Shown: piece after piece, positions 28,602 to 38,525 of the stretch | Position numbering within the stretch: the stretch's first letter is position 1 | Layout of the letters: each line of letters opens with the position of its first letter | Translations under genes and position numbers: made by a program | NCBI GenBank assembly: GCA_964035575.1 | Contig: OZ037896.1 | Location: forward strand, 868,001 to 932,000 | DNA length: 64,000 nt | Direction of reading: 5' to 3' | Source: Rhynchopus sp. YZ270_cl-10 | Lineage: Eukaryota; Euglenozoa; Diplonemea; Diplonemida; Diplonemidae | The notes under the pieces: generated by a model | The model's input: the letters and a program-made list of their open reading frames with translations, nothing else | Databases searched by the model: none | What the model was told of the DNA's origin: nothing

Positions 28602-31097
28602 TCAGTCCAACTCCATGTATTCTCTCTCCACGTTTTCATCTGGCACAAGCCAAGACCAGGTTCCGTCAGCGGCGATAAAAGCTGTATCATTCCCTACCAC
28701 TTCCCCTGCGAGAAGCGCCTCCGGTGCTGAGATGATACGGAGATCTGAGGGGGGTACTGGACGTTGGCAGAGAGGACACATCCAGAGGTGTGTTGCGGAG
28801 CACATTGTAATGAATGAGGCAAGATCGAAGCAGTCAGGGTGTTCGCAGGAGACCCCACGAGCAGGACACATAATCCGCGTCTGCGTCAACGGACATCGAA
28901 GGGAGACCGACACCTCCACACCACTGACCCCTCCTCCAGCGCACGCAAGCCCTTCTTCACCCCTCTCCCTCACCCTTTCACACACCCCCTGCATATCCAC
29001 CAATCTCACTACCACTCCTACCAAACAAACCCTCCATGCGGAGCCTACCCTTTGCACACAAAAGAAATTCTCCCCATCACCCTCCAATTCAACCAATGCG
29101 GGAACAAAAGATTTGAATCGCGAAGTTTCTCCAGTCGGAAGCGCCCAATTTTCAGGAACACCAACCTCCCTTCCGTTCACTGACAGAATCGTATGCTGCA
29201 CTGCAACGCCATCCAACGCAATATTCTCTGCCCAAGGAACCGGAGTAAAATCTGAATAATCGGCAGCAATAACGATCAATGCCGTATCATCAGCATTGAC
29301 CCCTTCTGGAGTTCCAAACCGTACTGCCCTGTTGAAATCTTCGGGGTCCACATCTTCTCCTTCCGATGCCTCGTCTTCGCTGTATTCCGGGATCGCACCC
29401 ATGGTGCATACAAAGCTCACCCCCTTCACCTCAAGCCCTGGTACCATGTGGCTTTGTACCACCTCTAACAACTCTCCCACCTCCCTTAGCTTTCTCTCGT
29501 CGACCTTTACACCGACGCCTGCATTCGGGTAGACAGGAAATTCATTGGGAATAAGAGGAATCCCTTCTGGTGGAGGTAGTGGAGGTAAAGCTACTGAGGG
29601 TTCGGAAGCAGGTGGAAGCGGCAGCGGTGGAAGTGTGAGCGGTTCGGATTTGATTCGCTTTGGAGAAGGGGGGTGCAGTGGTGAGGAGGCTTTGCGCTTG
29701 GTGGGGGTGGGTGTTTCTGAGTTGTTGGTGCTGTTGGCGACCAGCGTTTCCACTAGGCTGCGAAGATCGTCGGTAACGCTGTTGGGGTCGTCTTCGTCTT
29801 CTCCATCAGGCGCAGCGCACCGTGCTGCCGGCTCTGATTCCACGAATGGAGCGGGGTTCTGGAGCGCTTTTTCTTCTTCTGAGTTGTTGTTGGTGCTGTT
29901 GTTTACCAGCATTTCCGCTAGGCTGTGAAGATCGTCGGCAACGCTGTTGGGGTTGGCTATTGCTTCTTCTTCGTCTTCGTCTTCTCCACCAGGTGCAGGG
30001 CACCGTGCTGCCGGCTCTGATTCCACGAATGGAGCGGGGTTCTGGAGCGCTTTTTCTTCTTCGGAGTTATTGTTGGTGCTGTTGTTTATCAGCATTTCCG
30101 CTAGGCTGTGAAGATCGTCGGCAACACTGTTGGGGTTGGCTATTGCTTCTTCTTCGTCTTCGTCTTCTGCAGCGCACTGTGCTGCCGGCTCTGACTCCAC
30201 GAATGGAGCGGGGTTCTGGAGCACCGGGTGCTGCGCTTCTTCTTCTTCTGAGGTGTTGTTGTTGTTGTTGGCGACCAGCGTTTCCACTAGGCTACGAAGA
30301 TCATCGACAACGCTGTTGGGGTTGGCTATTGCGTCTTCGTCTTCCCCTCCTCCTTGACACAGGTGTACAACACCTAGCACCGGGGGCGGCTGCACTTCTT
30401 CCCATTCTCCCTCTTCTGCGTTATTATTGTTGCTGTTGTCCACCAGCATTTCCGCTTGGCTGCAAAGATCATCGGCAACACTGTCGGGGTTGGCTATGGC
30501 TTCTTCCTCTTCTCCTCCTCCTTCTCCTTCTCCTTGACACAGACCAGGCGCAGCGGGGTTTAGCACCGGGGGCGGCTGCGCTTCTTCTTCTTCTGCGTTG
30601 TTGTTGTTGTTGTTGCTGTTACTGTTGTCCACCAGCATCCCCGCTTGGCTGCAAATATCATCGGCAACACTGTCGGGGTTGGCTATGGCTTCTTCCTCTT
30701 CTTCTTCTCCTCCTCCTCCTCCTCCTCCTTGACACAGACCAGGCGCAGCGGGGTTTAGCACCGGGGGCGGCTGCCCTTCTTCTTCTTCTTCTGCGTTGTT
30801 ATTGTTGTTACTGTTGTCCACCAGCATTCCCGCTTGGTTGCAAAGATCATTGGAAGCACTAGAGATGACTATTTCTTCTTTTCCTTTTTCTTCTTCTTCT
30901 GAGTTGTTGTTGTTCATCAACGCTTCTGCTCTGTTGCGAAGATTATTGGAAACCCCCTGAGGCAGCATCTCCCACCGCACTCGCAACGCATCAAACCGAT
31001 CTTCCGGCAGACACCCTATTTCCTCAAACATCTTCAATTCACGGCGCAAAGACCCTGCCAACTTCTTCACCTCCGCTTTCGTTAAAACAAACGCCAT
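28602..31097 (-). CDS. PIAS/Siz-type SUMO E3 ligase with acidic repeat region
   Basis: 831 residues. The C-terminal SP-RING (MIZ) finger carries the zinc ligands: CPLTQTRI at 735, PARGVSCEHPDCFDL (Cys751, His753, Cys756), and WMCPLC (Cys774, Cys777). This is the signature of SUMO ligases that act on nuclear and DNA-repair proteins. Residues about 500-700 may be a PINIT-like substrate domain. Residues about 45-430 are seven or eight degenerate copies of a 50-60 residue unit: acidic run, ANPxSVxDDLxSLxExLV, then Asn-rich run, then Pro-rich segment. EEIVISSAS near residue 75 looks like a SUMO-interaction motif. The repeats are built on GAA/GAG and AAC/AAT codons, so slippage and unequal exchange probably expanded them. 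Confidence 0.85.
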   Translation of the reverse strand: MAFVLTKAEVKKLAGSLRRELKMFEEIGCLPEDRFDALRVRWEMLPQGVSNNLRNRAEALMNNNNSEEEEKGKEEIVISSASNDLCNQAGMLVDNSNNNNNAEEEEEGQPPPVLNPAAPGLCQGGGGGGGEEEEEEAIANPDSVADDICSQAGMLVDNSNSNNNNNNAEEEEAQPPPVLNPAAPGLCQGEGEGGGEEEEAIANPDSVADDLCSQAEMLVDNSNNNNAEEGEWEEVQPPPVLGVVHLCQGGGEDEDAIANPNSVVDDLRSLVETLVANNNNNTSEEEEAQHPVLQNPAPFVESEPAAQCAAEDEDEEEAIANPNSVADDLHSLAEMLINNSTNNNSEEEKALQNPAPFVESEPAARCPAPGGEDEDEEEAIANPNSVADDLHSLAEMLVNNSTNNNSEEEKALQNPAPFVESEPAARCAAPDGEDEDDPNSVTDDLRSLVETLVANSTNNSETPTPTKRKASSPLHPPSPKRIKSEPLTLPPLPLPPASEPSVALPPLPPPEGIPLIPNEFPVYPNAGVGVKVDERKLREVGELLEVVQSHMVPGLEVKGVSFVCTMGAIPEYSEDEASEGEDVDPEDFNRAVRFGTPEGVNADDTALIVIAADYSDFTPVPWAENIALDGVAVQHTILSVNGREVGVPENWALPTGETSRFKSFVPALVELEGDGENFFCVQRVGSAWRVCLVGVVVRLVDMQGVCERVRERGEEGLACAGGGVSGVEVSVSLRCPLTQTRIMCPARGVSCEHPDCFDLASFITMCSATHLWMCPLCQRPVPPSDLRIISAPEALLAGEVVGNDTAFIAADGTWSWLVPDENVEREYMELD

Positions 31098-31902
31098 TTT
31101 TTAAAGCAAAACTTTGGTGATAAAACCCCAAAAAAAAATCACTACTATTCTAGGAAATATCAAAGACCCGGTCAGGCCTATCCCTTCCCTTCTACATCCA
31201 AGAAAATGAAAGACCTGAGGTGATGGAGGGTTATAAGGGGGGTAAAAGGAGGTGGTAAAAAAAGGGAAAGTGGTTGGTTTCGCTCAATAGGGTGGGTGTG
31301 ACAAAAGAAGGGAAAAATTTAATCAACTTCAGTGCTACACGATCACCACGTACCTTGGTAATGAGTGTTAAGAACATACTGTTTGCATGTTACTTTGGAG
31401 GGCATATTATATCGGCAAAGTGGACACAAACAAAACCCCACAGGCACATTGCTCCAAAAAGGAGGCCGCCTGGGGCACGCGAAGGGACACATATTTTCAC
31501 TGTTGCCAGAGTAAAAACAAACAACACTGCGCAAAAAAAGAAGGAAAAAAAACCAACATCGGAAGAAAAATACCTCATGTGTGCAAAATGTCTGTACATT
31601 TGGAGTACTTTTTCTTGTTGAGTGAGTTGAGAGCATTCCAAAAAGGGAACACAACGTTTTTGGTGGTCCCACTCGTCTCAAAACGAGAGTGGTCCTGTTC
31701 GTGGCTGCTATTCGAGTCCAAAAAAGAAAAATTGAGAGTAAAAATAGCTTCAATAAATGAAGGAAAACAAAACTATAAAATCATAAAAAGGAATAACGAT
31801 AAAGAAACGTTGTCGTTGCTGTGTGCTTTCTTTGCGTCATCAGCTCGCGTGCCTGTACCCACTTGAGACGAGACACGTGCGTTATTGTTGTGCAATAAGC
31901 AC
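31098..31902. other. Spacer upstream of the SUMO ligase
   Basis: No gene seen; AT-rich with short A tracts. A plus-strand open stretch at 31387-31866 shows no family features and low-complexity Lys/Asn use. Confidence 0.4.
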
Positions 31903-32871
31903 TCAGACAATCGGGTGGGAGGGGGAGTTCTTGAGGAGGCACTGGTTGGTGCCACGGGCAAGGCGGATGTATCCAGACTCTCCCCAGCCAGATGCCCAGG
32001 AGTTCTTCACGATCCAGTAGTCGGGGGTCACTCCGACGGCGAGAACTCCGTGGTCAAGCTGGCGGGACTCGCAGTTGTCCATCACTCCACCCTGGTACGT
32101 CTGCCACGAGGTCGCGTCAACGGCAATCGAGATCGGTCCGTTGGTCATCATCCAGGTCGCCATCTCGTCCTCGTCGTGGGCAAGGTCCTTGAAGCTGGTG
32201 ATGGTGGAGCCGACCTTCATCGACGACTCGTACTTGCAGCTTCCGGTGATTCCTCCTCCGCTCGTGTACGGGTAGGCCTCCTCAGTCACAATGTCTCCGT
32301 TGTGGTTGTCCAGAAGCCACTGGAACGCGTTGTCCATCAGACCTCCGTTGCATCCGGCGTCGACCTTGTCGCACGACACAAGCTCCTGCTCGGACACCGA
32401 GGTCAGGGTGTTGTCCTTCGACCACTGTCCCTCAATTCCTCCAGTCGAGGAGAATGCCCAGCACGATCCGCACTGTGCCTGGTTCTTCACGTGGGTCACA
32501 CGGTTCTGGGTCCTCCAGTCCACGGAGTCGGCCTTCACCTTCAGGATCTGGGACTCGGTGTACTGCTTCTTCGGGGACTCCTTGGCGGGCACGCTCAGGG
32601 TGTGGTACGCCTTGAACTCCTCCTCAGTCAGGTCCGTGAACTGGTTCATTCCGTGGCGGACTCCGGTCTTGGATCCGGCCTCACGCTCAGCAGCCTTGAG
32701 CATGTTCTTCTTGAAGACGGCACGGCGGGCCCACTCATCGGCACCGCTGTACTGCTTGTTGTAGGTCTGCTTGAAGTTTTCCCAGAGGAGACCCTCGTTC
32801 ATCTCAACGTACGACGCAGGGAGGGCAGTCGAGGCTGCCGCCATGGCGAGGACAGACAGAGCGGTCTTCAT
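31903..32871 (-). CDS. Cathepsin L-like cysteine protease (papain family C1), gene A
   Basis: 322 residues: signal peptide about 1-17; I29 inhibitory propeptide about 28-88 (LLWENFKQTYNKQY, MNQFTDLTEEEF); mature domain from about 115. Catalytic triad Cys137 in QCGSCWAF, His274 in LDHGVLAV, Asn290 in VKNSW; oxyanion Gln131. CNGGLMDNAFQWL at 174-186 is the S2-forming region typical of cathepsin L. A lysosomal or secreted endopeptidase. Related to the second cathepsin gene about 10 kb to the right, with long identical runs around the active site, but clearly diverged. ATG fixed by the signal peptide. Confidence 0.95.
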   Translation of the reverse strand: MKTALSVLAMAAASTALPASYVEMNEGLLWENFKQTYNKQYSGADEWARRAVFKKNMLKAAEREAGSKTGVRHGMNQFTDLTEEEFKAYHTLSVPAKESPKKQYTESQILKVKADSVDWRTQNRVTHVKNQAQCGSCWAFSSTGGIEGQWSKDNTLTSVSEQELVSCDKVDAGCNGGLMDNAFQWLLDNHNGDIVTEEAYPYTSGGGITGSCKYESSMKVGSTITSFKDLAHDEDEMATWMMTNGPISIAVDATSWQTYQGGVMDNCESRQLDHGVLAVGVTPDYWIVKNSWASGWGESGYIRLARGTNQCLLKNSPSHPIV

Positions 32872-33646
32872 TTTGTGTTTTTGGGAGTTGTGGCTTGTCT
32901 GGAAGGTGATGGTGTCGTGGTGTATGAGGGCCTATGTGTGGAGAGGCAAGGTGGGAGGAAACAAACAAGAAGTGTGGTGATGCGGTATTTTTGTTCCCAT
33001 TTCCTTGGCGCCAGCGTGCTATGCTATATGCCGCTGTATCAAACAAATAAAGAACGGTTGAGAAAAGCAAATCAAAAACAACAACAACAACAACACCACC
33101 ACCAATAAAAAGAACGTGAAGACCCTGTTCGCGGAGTTAGAGAGGGATGTTAGGAAACCCAAAAGAAGAAACGTGGTGTTGCTGTTGCAGACCCTGATGC
33201 GGGATGCATGGGGTAAAAGAAACGGCGAGCGATGGTTGGATCTCTTGTGGACACAACACATCACTCTCGAGAAGAAAGTAATCTGGGGGTTTGTAATGAA
33301 AGCTTTTGTATAAAAAAAAGATAAATGCAGTGTCTTCTGTTCAAAGCAAGACATGACATCTCATCTGGATGCAATACATAAGTAAGCCTTTGTCAGGTGC
33401 CAGGGGAGTGCAAGGCCTGAGAACCGCAGCGTCACCAACAATGGGACAGCAGCACAAAGGAAACTTGCACATCTTCCCCAGGCCTGTGGGCCAAGATGCA
33501 CCACACACTATACATACATACTATGCTGTGGGAGGGAAAGGGGGAAAAGAGAAAAGGGGAAAAGGGACAAACAAAAGCAGCAAAATACTGCAATGCAAAT
33601 CATGCCAAAGACAAAAACAGACACAAGTGTGTGTGTGTCCTCTTGT
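32872..33646. other. Spacer upstream of cathepsin gene A
   Basis: No gene seen. An (ACA)n stretch lies at about 33078-33095. The segment 33370-33530 is less AT-rich than other spacers but shows no frame I can assign. Confidence 0.4.
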
Positions 33647-34297
33647 TTACTCCTGCTTCACAAGGAAGTGGACGACCTCCCCGAAGGCGGACTTCCCGTT
33701 AAGCACAGTCTGCACACTCGGCAGTGCGAGCACACGCTCGTAGAAGGCAGACAGCGCAGGTGTTGCGTCCAGGCAGGTTGGTGACACAGCCTTCATCTGG
33801 TTCAGGATCGAGAAGAGGTGGAGCTCCCCAATGCAGCGCCCGCTCTCTGTGAAGCGGTCCTTGCCGGCACCGAGGAAGCGCTCCACGAGAGCAAGGCGGG
33901 CAGGGAAGGTCTCTCCCCACATTGTTGCAACAGCATCCGCAGGCTTGTCCTTGTTCAGGATCGACGGCTGCGTCTTGAGCAGGTCCGTCAGGAAGTCCTC
34001 GGCAATGCCAACAAGCATGTCGCTCCTCGCCTTCTCCGCCACAGTCGCGCCAACAGCGTTCACCCTGCGCCCAAGATAGCTCAGCACTGCGACCGACTGC
34101 GTCACCACCCCTGCATCCTCCGTCTCCAGCAGCGGCAGCTGCCCGAACGGGCACACCCCAGACGCCTTCATCTCAGGCCAGTTCTCCATCTGCACCTTGT
34201 TCGCGGTGTACTTCACGTTGTACTCCTCCAGCGTGAGCAGTGTCGACAGGCCCCTTGCCGTCAGGGGGAAGTACGAGAATGTCACGGGCGCCGACAT
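33647..34297 (-). CDS. Glutathione S-transferase, sigma-like
   Basis: 216 residues from the ATG at 34297. The N-terminal thioredoxin-like domain begins VTFSYFPLTARG, with Tyr9 at the usual position of the catalytic Tyr. GQLPLLETEDAGVVTQSVAVLSYLGR carries the cis-Pro and the Gln-Ser glutathione contact. The helical C-terminal domain covers about 85-216. It conjugates glutathione to electrophiles in the cytosol; sigma-type members may also isomerise prostaglandin-like substrates. The frame is open for 30 more codons upstream, but these resemble the dispersed upstream motif (34340-34425) rather than protein, and the coding strand reads ACACAACACA directly before this ATG as in other genes here. 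Confidence 0.88.
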   Translation of the reverse strand: MSAPVTFSYFPLTARGLSTLLTLEEYNVKYTANKVQMENWPEMKASGVCPFGQLPLLETEDAGVVTQSVAVLSYLGRRVNAVGATVAEKARSDMLVGIAEDFLTDLLKTQPSILNKDKPADAVATMWGETFPARLALVERFLGAGKDRFTESGRCIGELHLFSILNQMKAVSPTCLDATPALSAFYERVLALPSVQTVLNGKSAFGEVVHFLVKQE

Positions 34298-34925
34298 TGT
34301 GTTGTGTGAGGTTGTAGATAGGTGGTATGCTGGAGGAGGGATGAGAGCTATTGATGCATTCCAGACCACTGTGCCGATGCTGGCCATCTGGATGAAAGCA
34401 CAGACACCCTGCAGACAATGAAGAGCCCTAAGCGTTTCGTGTGCTTAGTCATCCTTGAGTGCATACCGTTTTCAAAAAGCAGTGGATGCGAGGTTTTGCA
34501 CAGTGGGGTCAGGGATAATGAGTGAAAGGATGAGGGGAGAGAGGGAGGACAGCGGAAGGTCTTATCATCTAATGGTAGGTGTTTTTCACGTGGTGGCAAG
34601 GAAGGGAAAGAAAAAAGAAAAGAGAAGTTGAAAGTGCGAACACCTCTGGGCACACAGTTATCGAAGCCCCGGAGTGTTGCGCTTGGGGGTTGCTGACAGG
34701 GAAAGTGTAAGCAGGCACACAGTCATTTCCCCATCCGCGATCAAAAAAAACAAAGAAAAGAACAGTTAAAAGTGCTCGGGTTCCGGATTTCTGCCACATA
34801 CCCCCAAAGGGCGAATGCTTTACAAAAAAACCCCAAAAAACTGTCCGAAATATACCACTTTTCCCCCCCAACTTTTAGGCTCTATTCTAGGTTTTTTGTA
34901 TTTTTCTTTTTCACTTCAATTTTTT
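34298..34925. other. Spacer with SINE-like pieces
   Basis: No gene seen. It contains a copy of the TTTCATCCAGATGG motif (34340-34425), a CTAAGC hairpin motif (34430-34460) and a related CACTTTCAAC motif (34621-34660). Confidence 0.45.
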
Positions 34926-35414
34926 TCAATAAACTGACTCTGCGATGGCATTTTTATATTTCCGATGTGTTTGCGCACCACGTATGGGACGTGGCACGAG
35001 GGAGGGCTGTGTGGAGAAGAGGAAGGCGACGCACAGGACGATACCAGCGAGGAGGCCGATCGCGGCGAGAACGACGATTGCGGTGCGGTATCGTGCGGTA
35101 TCGTCGATTTTGACGTTTTTGCGGTCTTGCTCGGCTTGCTCTTCGAAGGTAGGGCAGCTGGCGAGAATGATGAAGAAGACCACTGTCACGACCACCCCAA
35201 CCAACCCTACAATCGGCACCTTGCTCGGTGCCATGCACAACACCGACAGCAACGTCGCCATCGCCGCCACCACCGCCACCACAATCACTGCAAACAACCC
35301 CCACCCCATCCCCAACACCAGCTCCGGGTTATCCCTCTCCACCGGCGTGACATCGTCTGGAGATTGCGCTAAACATTCCCACAAAAAAAGCAAAATAACA
35401 CAATTTCGCAACAT
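34926..35414 (-). CDS. Small membrane protein, signal peptide plus three transmembrane segments
   Basis: 162 residues. Likely signal peptide 1-17 (MLRNCVILLFLWECLAQS), then a short acidic segment, TM1 about 38-61, TM2 about 66-86, a polar loop with Cys87, TM3 about 111-133, and a basic tail. I do not recognise a family. It has ordinary codon use and strong hydrophobic segmentation, so it looks like a real gene. The following gene starts about 120 nt downstream of its... no overlap is seen with the ankyrin gene, whose stop lies about 125 nt upstream of this start. Confidence 0.6.
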   Translation of the reverse strand: MLRNCVILLFLWECLAQSPDDVTPVERDNPELVLGMGWGLFAVIVVAVVAAMATLLSVLCMAPSKVPIVGLVGVVVTVVFFIILASCPTFEEQAEQDRKNVKIDDTARYRTAIVVLAAIGLLAGIVLCVAFLFSTQPSLVPRPIRGAQTHRKYKNAIAESVY

Positions 35415-35538
35415 TTTCCCCCCGCTTTGGTGTAAAATTGGTGGGGAGGAGAAATAATGAAAAATGTCAAAAAAAAGGGGAGATTCTTTAATTTTGTTAC
35501 AGAATGGTAAAATTTAAAAGGGCAAGAAAAAAATATTT

Positions 35539-37086
35539 CTAGACAAGTACAGGAAGGTCGCCCCATAGGTTGTAGGCAGCCCAGATGACAGATATTCCGT
35601 AGACTGCGGCGGTGAAGAGGGCGAGGAGGAGGAGGGAGGAGAGTGCCGCGGTGTCGTCCTCGCTGTCACGCCCTTCGGCGGCTTGGTCGGTTACCTCGAG
35701 TTTTGTGAGGCGGTAGCGCATTCTTCGGAGCGGGCGCTGCGCGAGAATGGACTGTCGGTTTTCGTCATTCTCGCTTACACTGAGTTGCGGCAGGACGCAC
35801 CCCATATCTTGCAGGTCTTCTGCAGTGGACCCCAACGCGCCCTGCACCCCATCCATCGCCGTCCTCAGCTCCAACGACCCACAATCCAGCAAATGCAATA
35901 CCCTATGATACGGTGCTAAATCCCCTTCCTCCTCTCCATCCCCTTCTTCCTCTTCTTCTTCTTCGTCGCCTTCGGCTTCTTCTTCGAATTCTACACGTTG
36001 GAGGGGTGCAAGGGCACGCATGGCTGCTTCACGCTCTGCTTGCTTCTCCCGCAATCCTGCCAACTCATTTCTCGCAAATTCTAGCATCAGTTCAGTAGGG
36101 GGCGATAAGGTGCCGCCACGACGTTGCGATTTGTAACTCCGTGTTGGTGAGACAGAGGATACAGCCTCCACTGCAGGGAGTTCCGGTGGGGGTAACTGCA
36201 CCTCGGTTGTTGCCCCAGCGGGGGTGAAAACAAGGAGAGGGACTGAAGTGTCCAGAGGCGTTGGTTTTAATCGTTTCCGCAATGCCGCAGTCTGTGTACC
36301 ACGTGGCCATGACACAGCGAGGTCATAAGGATAACGCTGACGATAATCACGCACATTAACGTCAGCCTCAACAGAGAGCAATGCATTCACCGCGCTGAGA
36401 CAACAGTTTCCTACCCCAAGGAGTAATGCTGTCTCCCCTCTATGGTTTCTGAGGTCCAGATACTGCTGTACAGTGTACGCTGGGAGCACTAGCTTCCCCT
36501 TTTTGCGAAGCCGTTTTCGTTCTCGTATTGTGTCTCCGGTTGGGGAAGGGGAGCGGGAAGGGCGGGAACGTGAGTCGCGTGAGGTATGAGGGTCGGATGA
36601 GCTTCGGTCGGACCGAGTCGTTCGAGACCCTGCAGTGAGACTGTCAGCACCCAACGCAGCAAGGGAAGGCTGCGTATGCCGCTTCCTCAGCTCTTTAACA
36701 AGAAAGTGGATAAGCCTAGTATGGTTGTACCGCGCTGCACGCATCATCAAGGTATCCTTCTCTGTCGCAGTCTGTGTGAAGATGTCGCACGGTGAATGCG
36801 CCAGAATACGTATAATAAGAAGCGCTGTCTCCGTATCCGCACCCCGTGTGACAGCACAGTGTGCAGGCGGTACCCCTGCGTTGTTCAGACGTTTCACCTG
36901 AATCTTGCATGTCAAAAGAAACTCAACAATCTCCGCAAACTGCGCCTCGCATGCAGCATGCAATAGGGTGTTCCCATCCCTGTCCACAGAATTCAACAAG
37001 ACACGATGTCGGTCAGCTTTTATGACATTCTCCAATGTTCTCAGATCTCCACGCCTAACAAGGTAGAACACATCCGCATGGACCAT
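35539..37086 (-). CDS. Ankyrin-repeat protein with C-terminal membrane anchor
   Basis: 515 residues. Ankyrin repeats: DRDGNTLLHAACEAQFAEIV (about 36-62), NNAGVPPAHCAVTRGA (about 67-95), TEKDTLMMRAARYNHTRLIH (about 107-135) and, after a Ser/Arg-rich basic insert, NHRGETALLLGVGNCCLSAV (about 213-260). A long charged region with a Glu run (EEEEAEGDEEEEEEEGDGEE) follows, and a hydrophobic segment at about 485-507 (LLLLALFTAAVYGISVIWAA) ends the protein. It is a tail-anchored scaffold facing the cytosol (inference). No specific orthologue recognised. Confidence 0.72.
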   Translation of the reverse strand: MVHADVFYLVRRGDLRTLENVIKADRHRVLLNSVDRDGNTLLHAACEAQFAEIVEFLLTCKIQVKRLNNAGVPPAHCAVTRGADTETALLIIRILAHSPCDIFTQTATEKDTLMMRAARYNHTRLIHFLVKELRKRHTQPSLAALGADSLTAGSRTTRSDRSSSDPHTSRDSRSRPSRSPSPTGDTIRERKRLRKKGKLVLPAYTVQQYLDLRNHRGETALLLGVGNCCLSAVNALLSVEADVNVRDYRQRYPYDLAVSWPRGTQTAALRKRLKPTPLDTSVPLLVFTPAGATTEVQLPPPELPAVEAVSSVSPTRSYKSQRRGGTLSPPTELMLEFARNELAGLREKQAEREAAMRALAPLQRVEFEEEAEGDEEEEEEEGDGEEEGDLAPYHRVLHLLDCGSLELRTAMDGVQGALGSTAEDLQDMGCVLPQLSVSENDENRQSILAQRPLRRMRYRLTKLEVTDQAAEGRDSEDDTAALSSLLLLALFTAAVYGISVIWAAYNLWGDLPVLV

Positions 37087-38525
37087 CTTTGCTCTTTGCT
37101 TCTGTCTGAGTAATATAGGATAAGGGGGCAGTGAAGATGAGGAGAAAAGAAGTGTTGAGACTTTAAAAAAAAATCGTTTTTTGTTGATACTCTGTTTTTT
37201 TTTTAAGTGCAGCCGATTCAGACAGTCTCCACTATCATTTTTCTTTCTTTTATAGTCTAACTAAAGTGGTTTGGAATGTCTGTCAAGAGAAAGGGGTTTG
37301 TCAGATGAGTCTAGGCCTCATTGGTTCATCACCTTGAAAGAGTGGTGGGGTGTTTGGCAAGATACAAGTGCTCCAAAGATTTTTGCTTGATTATAGACTA
37401 CTATCATTAGATAACAGCCATGTACTCCAAATATGTTTGGCGTCAAAAATACAACTAAAAAAAAAAATCGCCAAATTCCCCCAAAAATCCCCAAATCCGC
37501 CATTATTTCGACGCAAAGTTTTTTTTTTGCTTTTTGAAATACTGCAGTTACCTTTTGCATGCACAATCACTGTACACCAACTGCGTAAAAATCTTTTTTT
37601 TGAAAACTTGATTAGTGTAGACACCTGAGGATGCGCTCCGCTTTCTAAATGGGTTTTCTGGTACCCAAAAGAGGAGGGCAAGATGAACTAAGTAACGCAC
37701 GATTAAGTGTACGGACCTGAATGGAATGAAAAAAGCGTGATCCCAAGATGAGGCCGCAAAAAAAAAAAACAAAAACACAAAAAAAAAGGGACAGCGAATT
37801 TAGCCGAGGGGTTGACAACCCCCATTGCGGAGATGCGAAGAAAAAACTACTTTTTGGTATTTATTTCGGCAAAAAAAAACAAAGTTGACTTAAAATACAA
37901 CAGCCCTCTCGTGACAGTGTACCTGAAAAAAAAAACTTGGATAGGGTTACTATGTGTAGCGACGACAATACACTTCCTTCCCTCTAATACTTTATCCACG
38001 GCGGACTAGGCAGGGGTACTACTAGTGGAACTACTAGTCGTAATGCCTTAGTAGCTAACTATAGTAATGATATCGTAAAACTAGTCGCAAAACACCCAGT
38101 CATTTTGGACCAGTAGCACTACCAGTAGTCCACCTGTCTAGTCCGCCGTGTAGTTGTTACTATTTGTATCGACAAAAATCACCCACAAAGACGCGGGTTC
38201 TAGACTCAAACAACTGAATTTATGAAAGACACAGATTAAGTCTCCCAAAAGGGGTTAGGACTACTCGCACTTCGGGCAAAGTTCCACTCAGAGGAACTAC
38301 CCCCCACACACCTGCTTTTCAACACAGAATAAGCCAGCACCTCCATTGCACAGCACCGCCACCAAACCTCCCTTCCCCCCTCCCCATCCCCCTCCCCACT
38401 TGCATCCTTTTCAATACAAAAAAAACACCCTCCATCACTCCTTTTTTTTCAACCTCACAAGAGACAACCACTTTCCACCCCGGGGGGGGCTGGAGCCCCT
38501 CCCTCTCCTCCTTCTTCTCTCCAAT
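37087..38525. other. 1.4-kb spacer
   Basis: No gene seen. It holds copies of the TAGTG-CACT motif (37199-37237, 37604-37645), a CTAAGC-type motif (37297-37340), the fold-back at 37997-38150 and C-rich tracts near 38375-38400. Confidence 0.45.
37997..38150. mobile_element. 154-bp fold-back element
   Basis: Imperfect 45-bp inverted ends: left begins CACGGCGGACTAGGCAGG, right ends CCTGTCTAGTCCGCCGTG. The loop repeats ACTAGTCG phrases. GTTACTAT(G/T)TGTA(G/T)CGAC occurs in direct orientation on both sides (about 37945 and 38155). That may be a long imperfect target duplication or part of an older, larger element. Confidence 0.5.

Noticed and set aside
28356-31866. Plus-strand open stretches at 28356-28730, 29822-30862 and 31387-31866
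   Set aside because: The first and last show no domain or codon bias; the middle one mirrors the acidic repeats of the SUMO ligase as Leu/Cys runs.
34298-34387. 30-codon upstream extension of the glutathione transferase
   Set aside because: It overlaps the dispersed TTTCATCCAGATGG motif; transferase homology starts right after the inner ATG.
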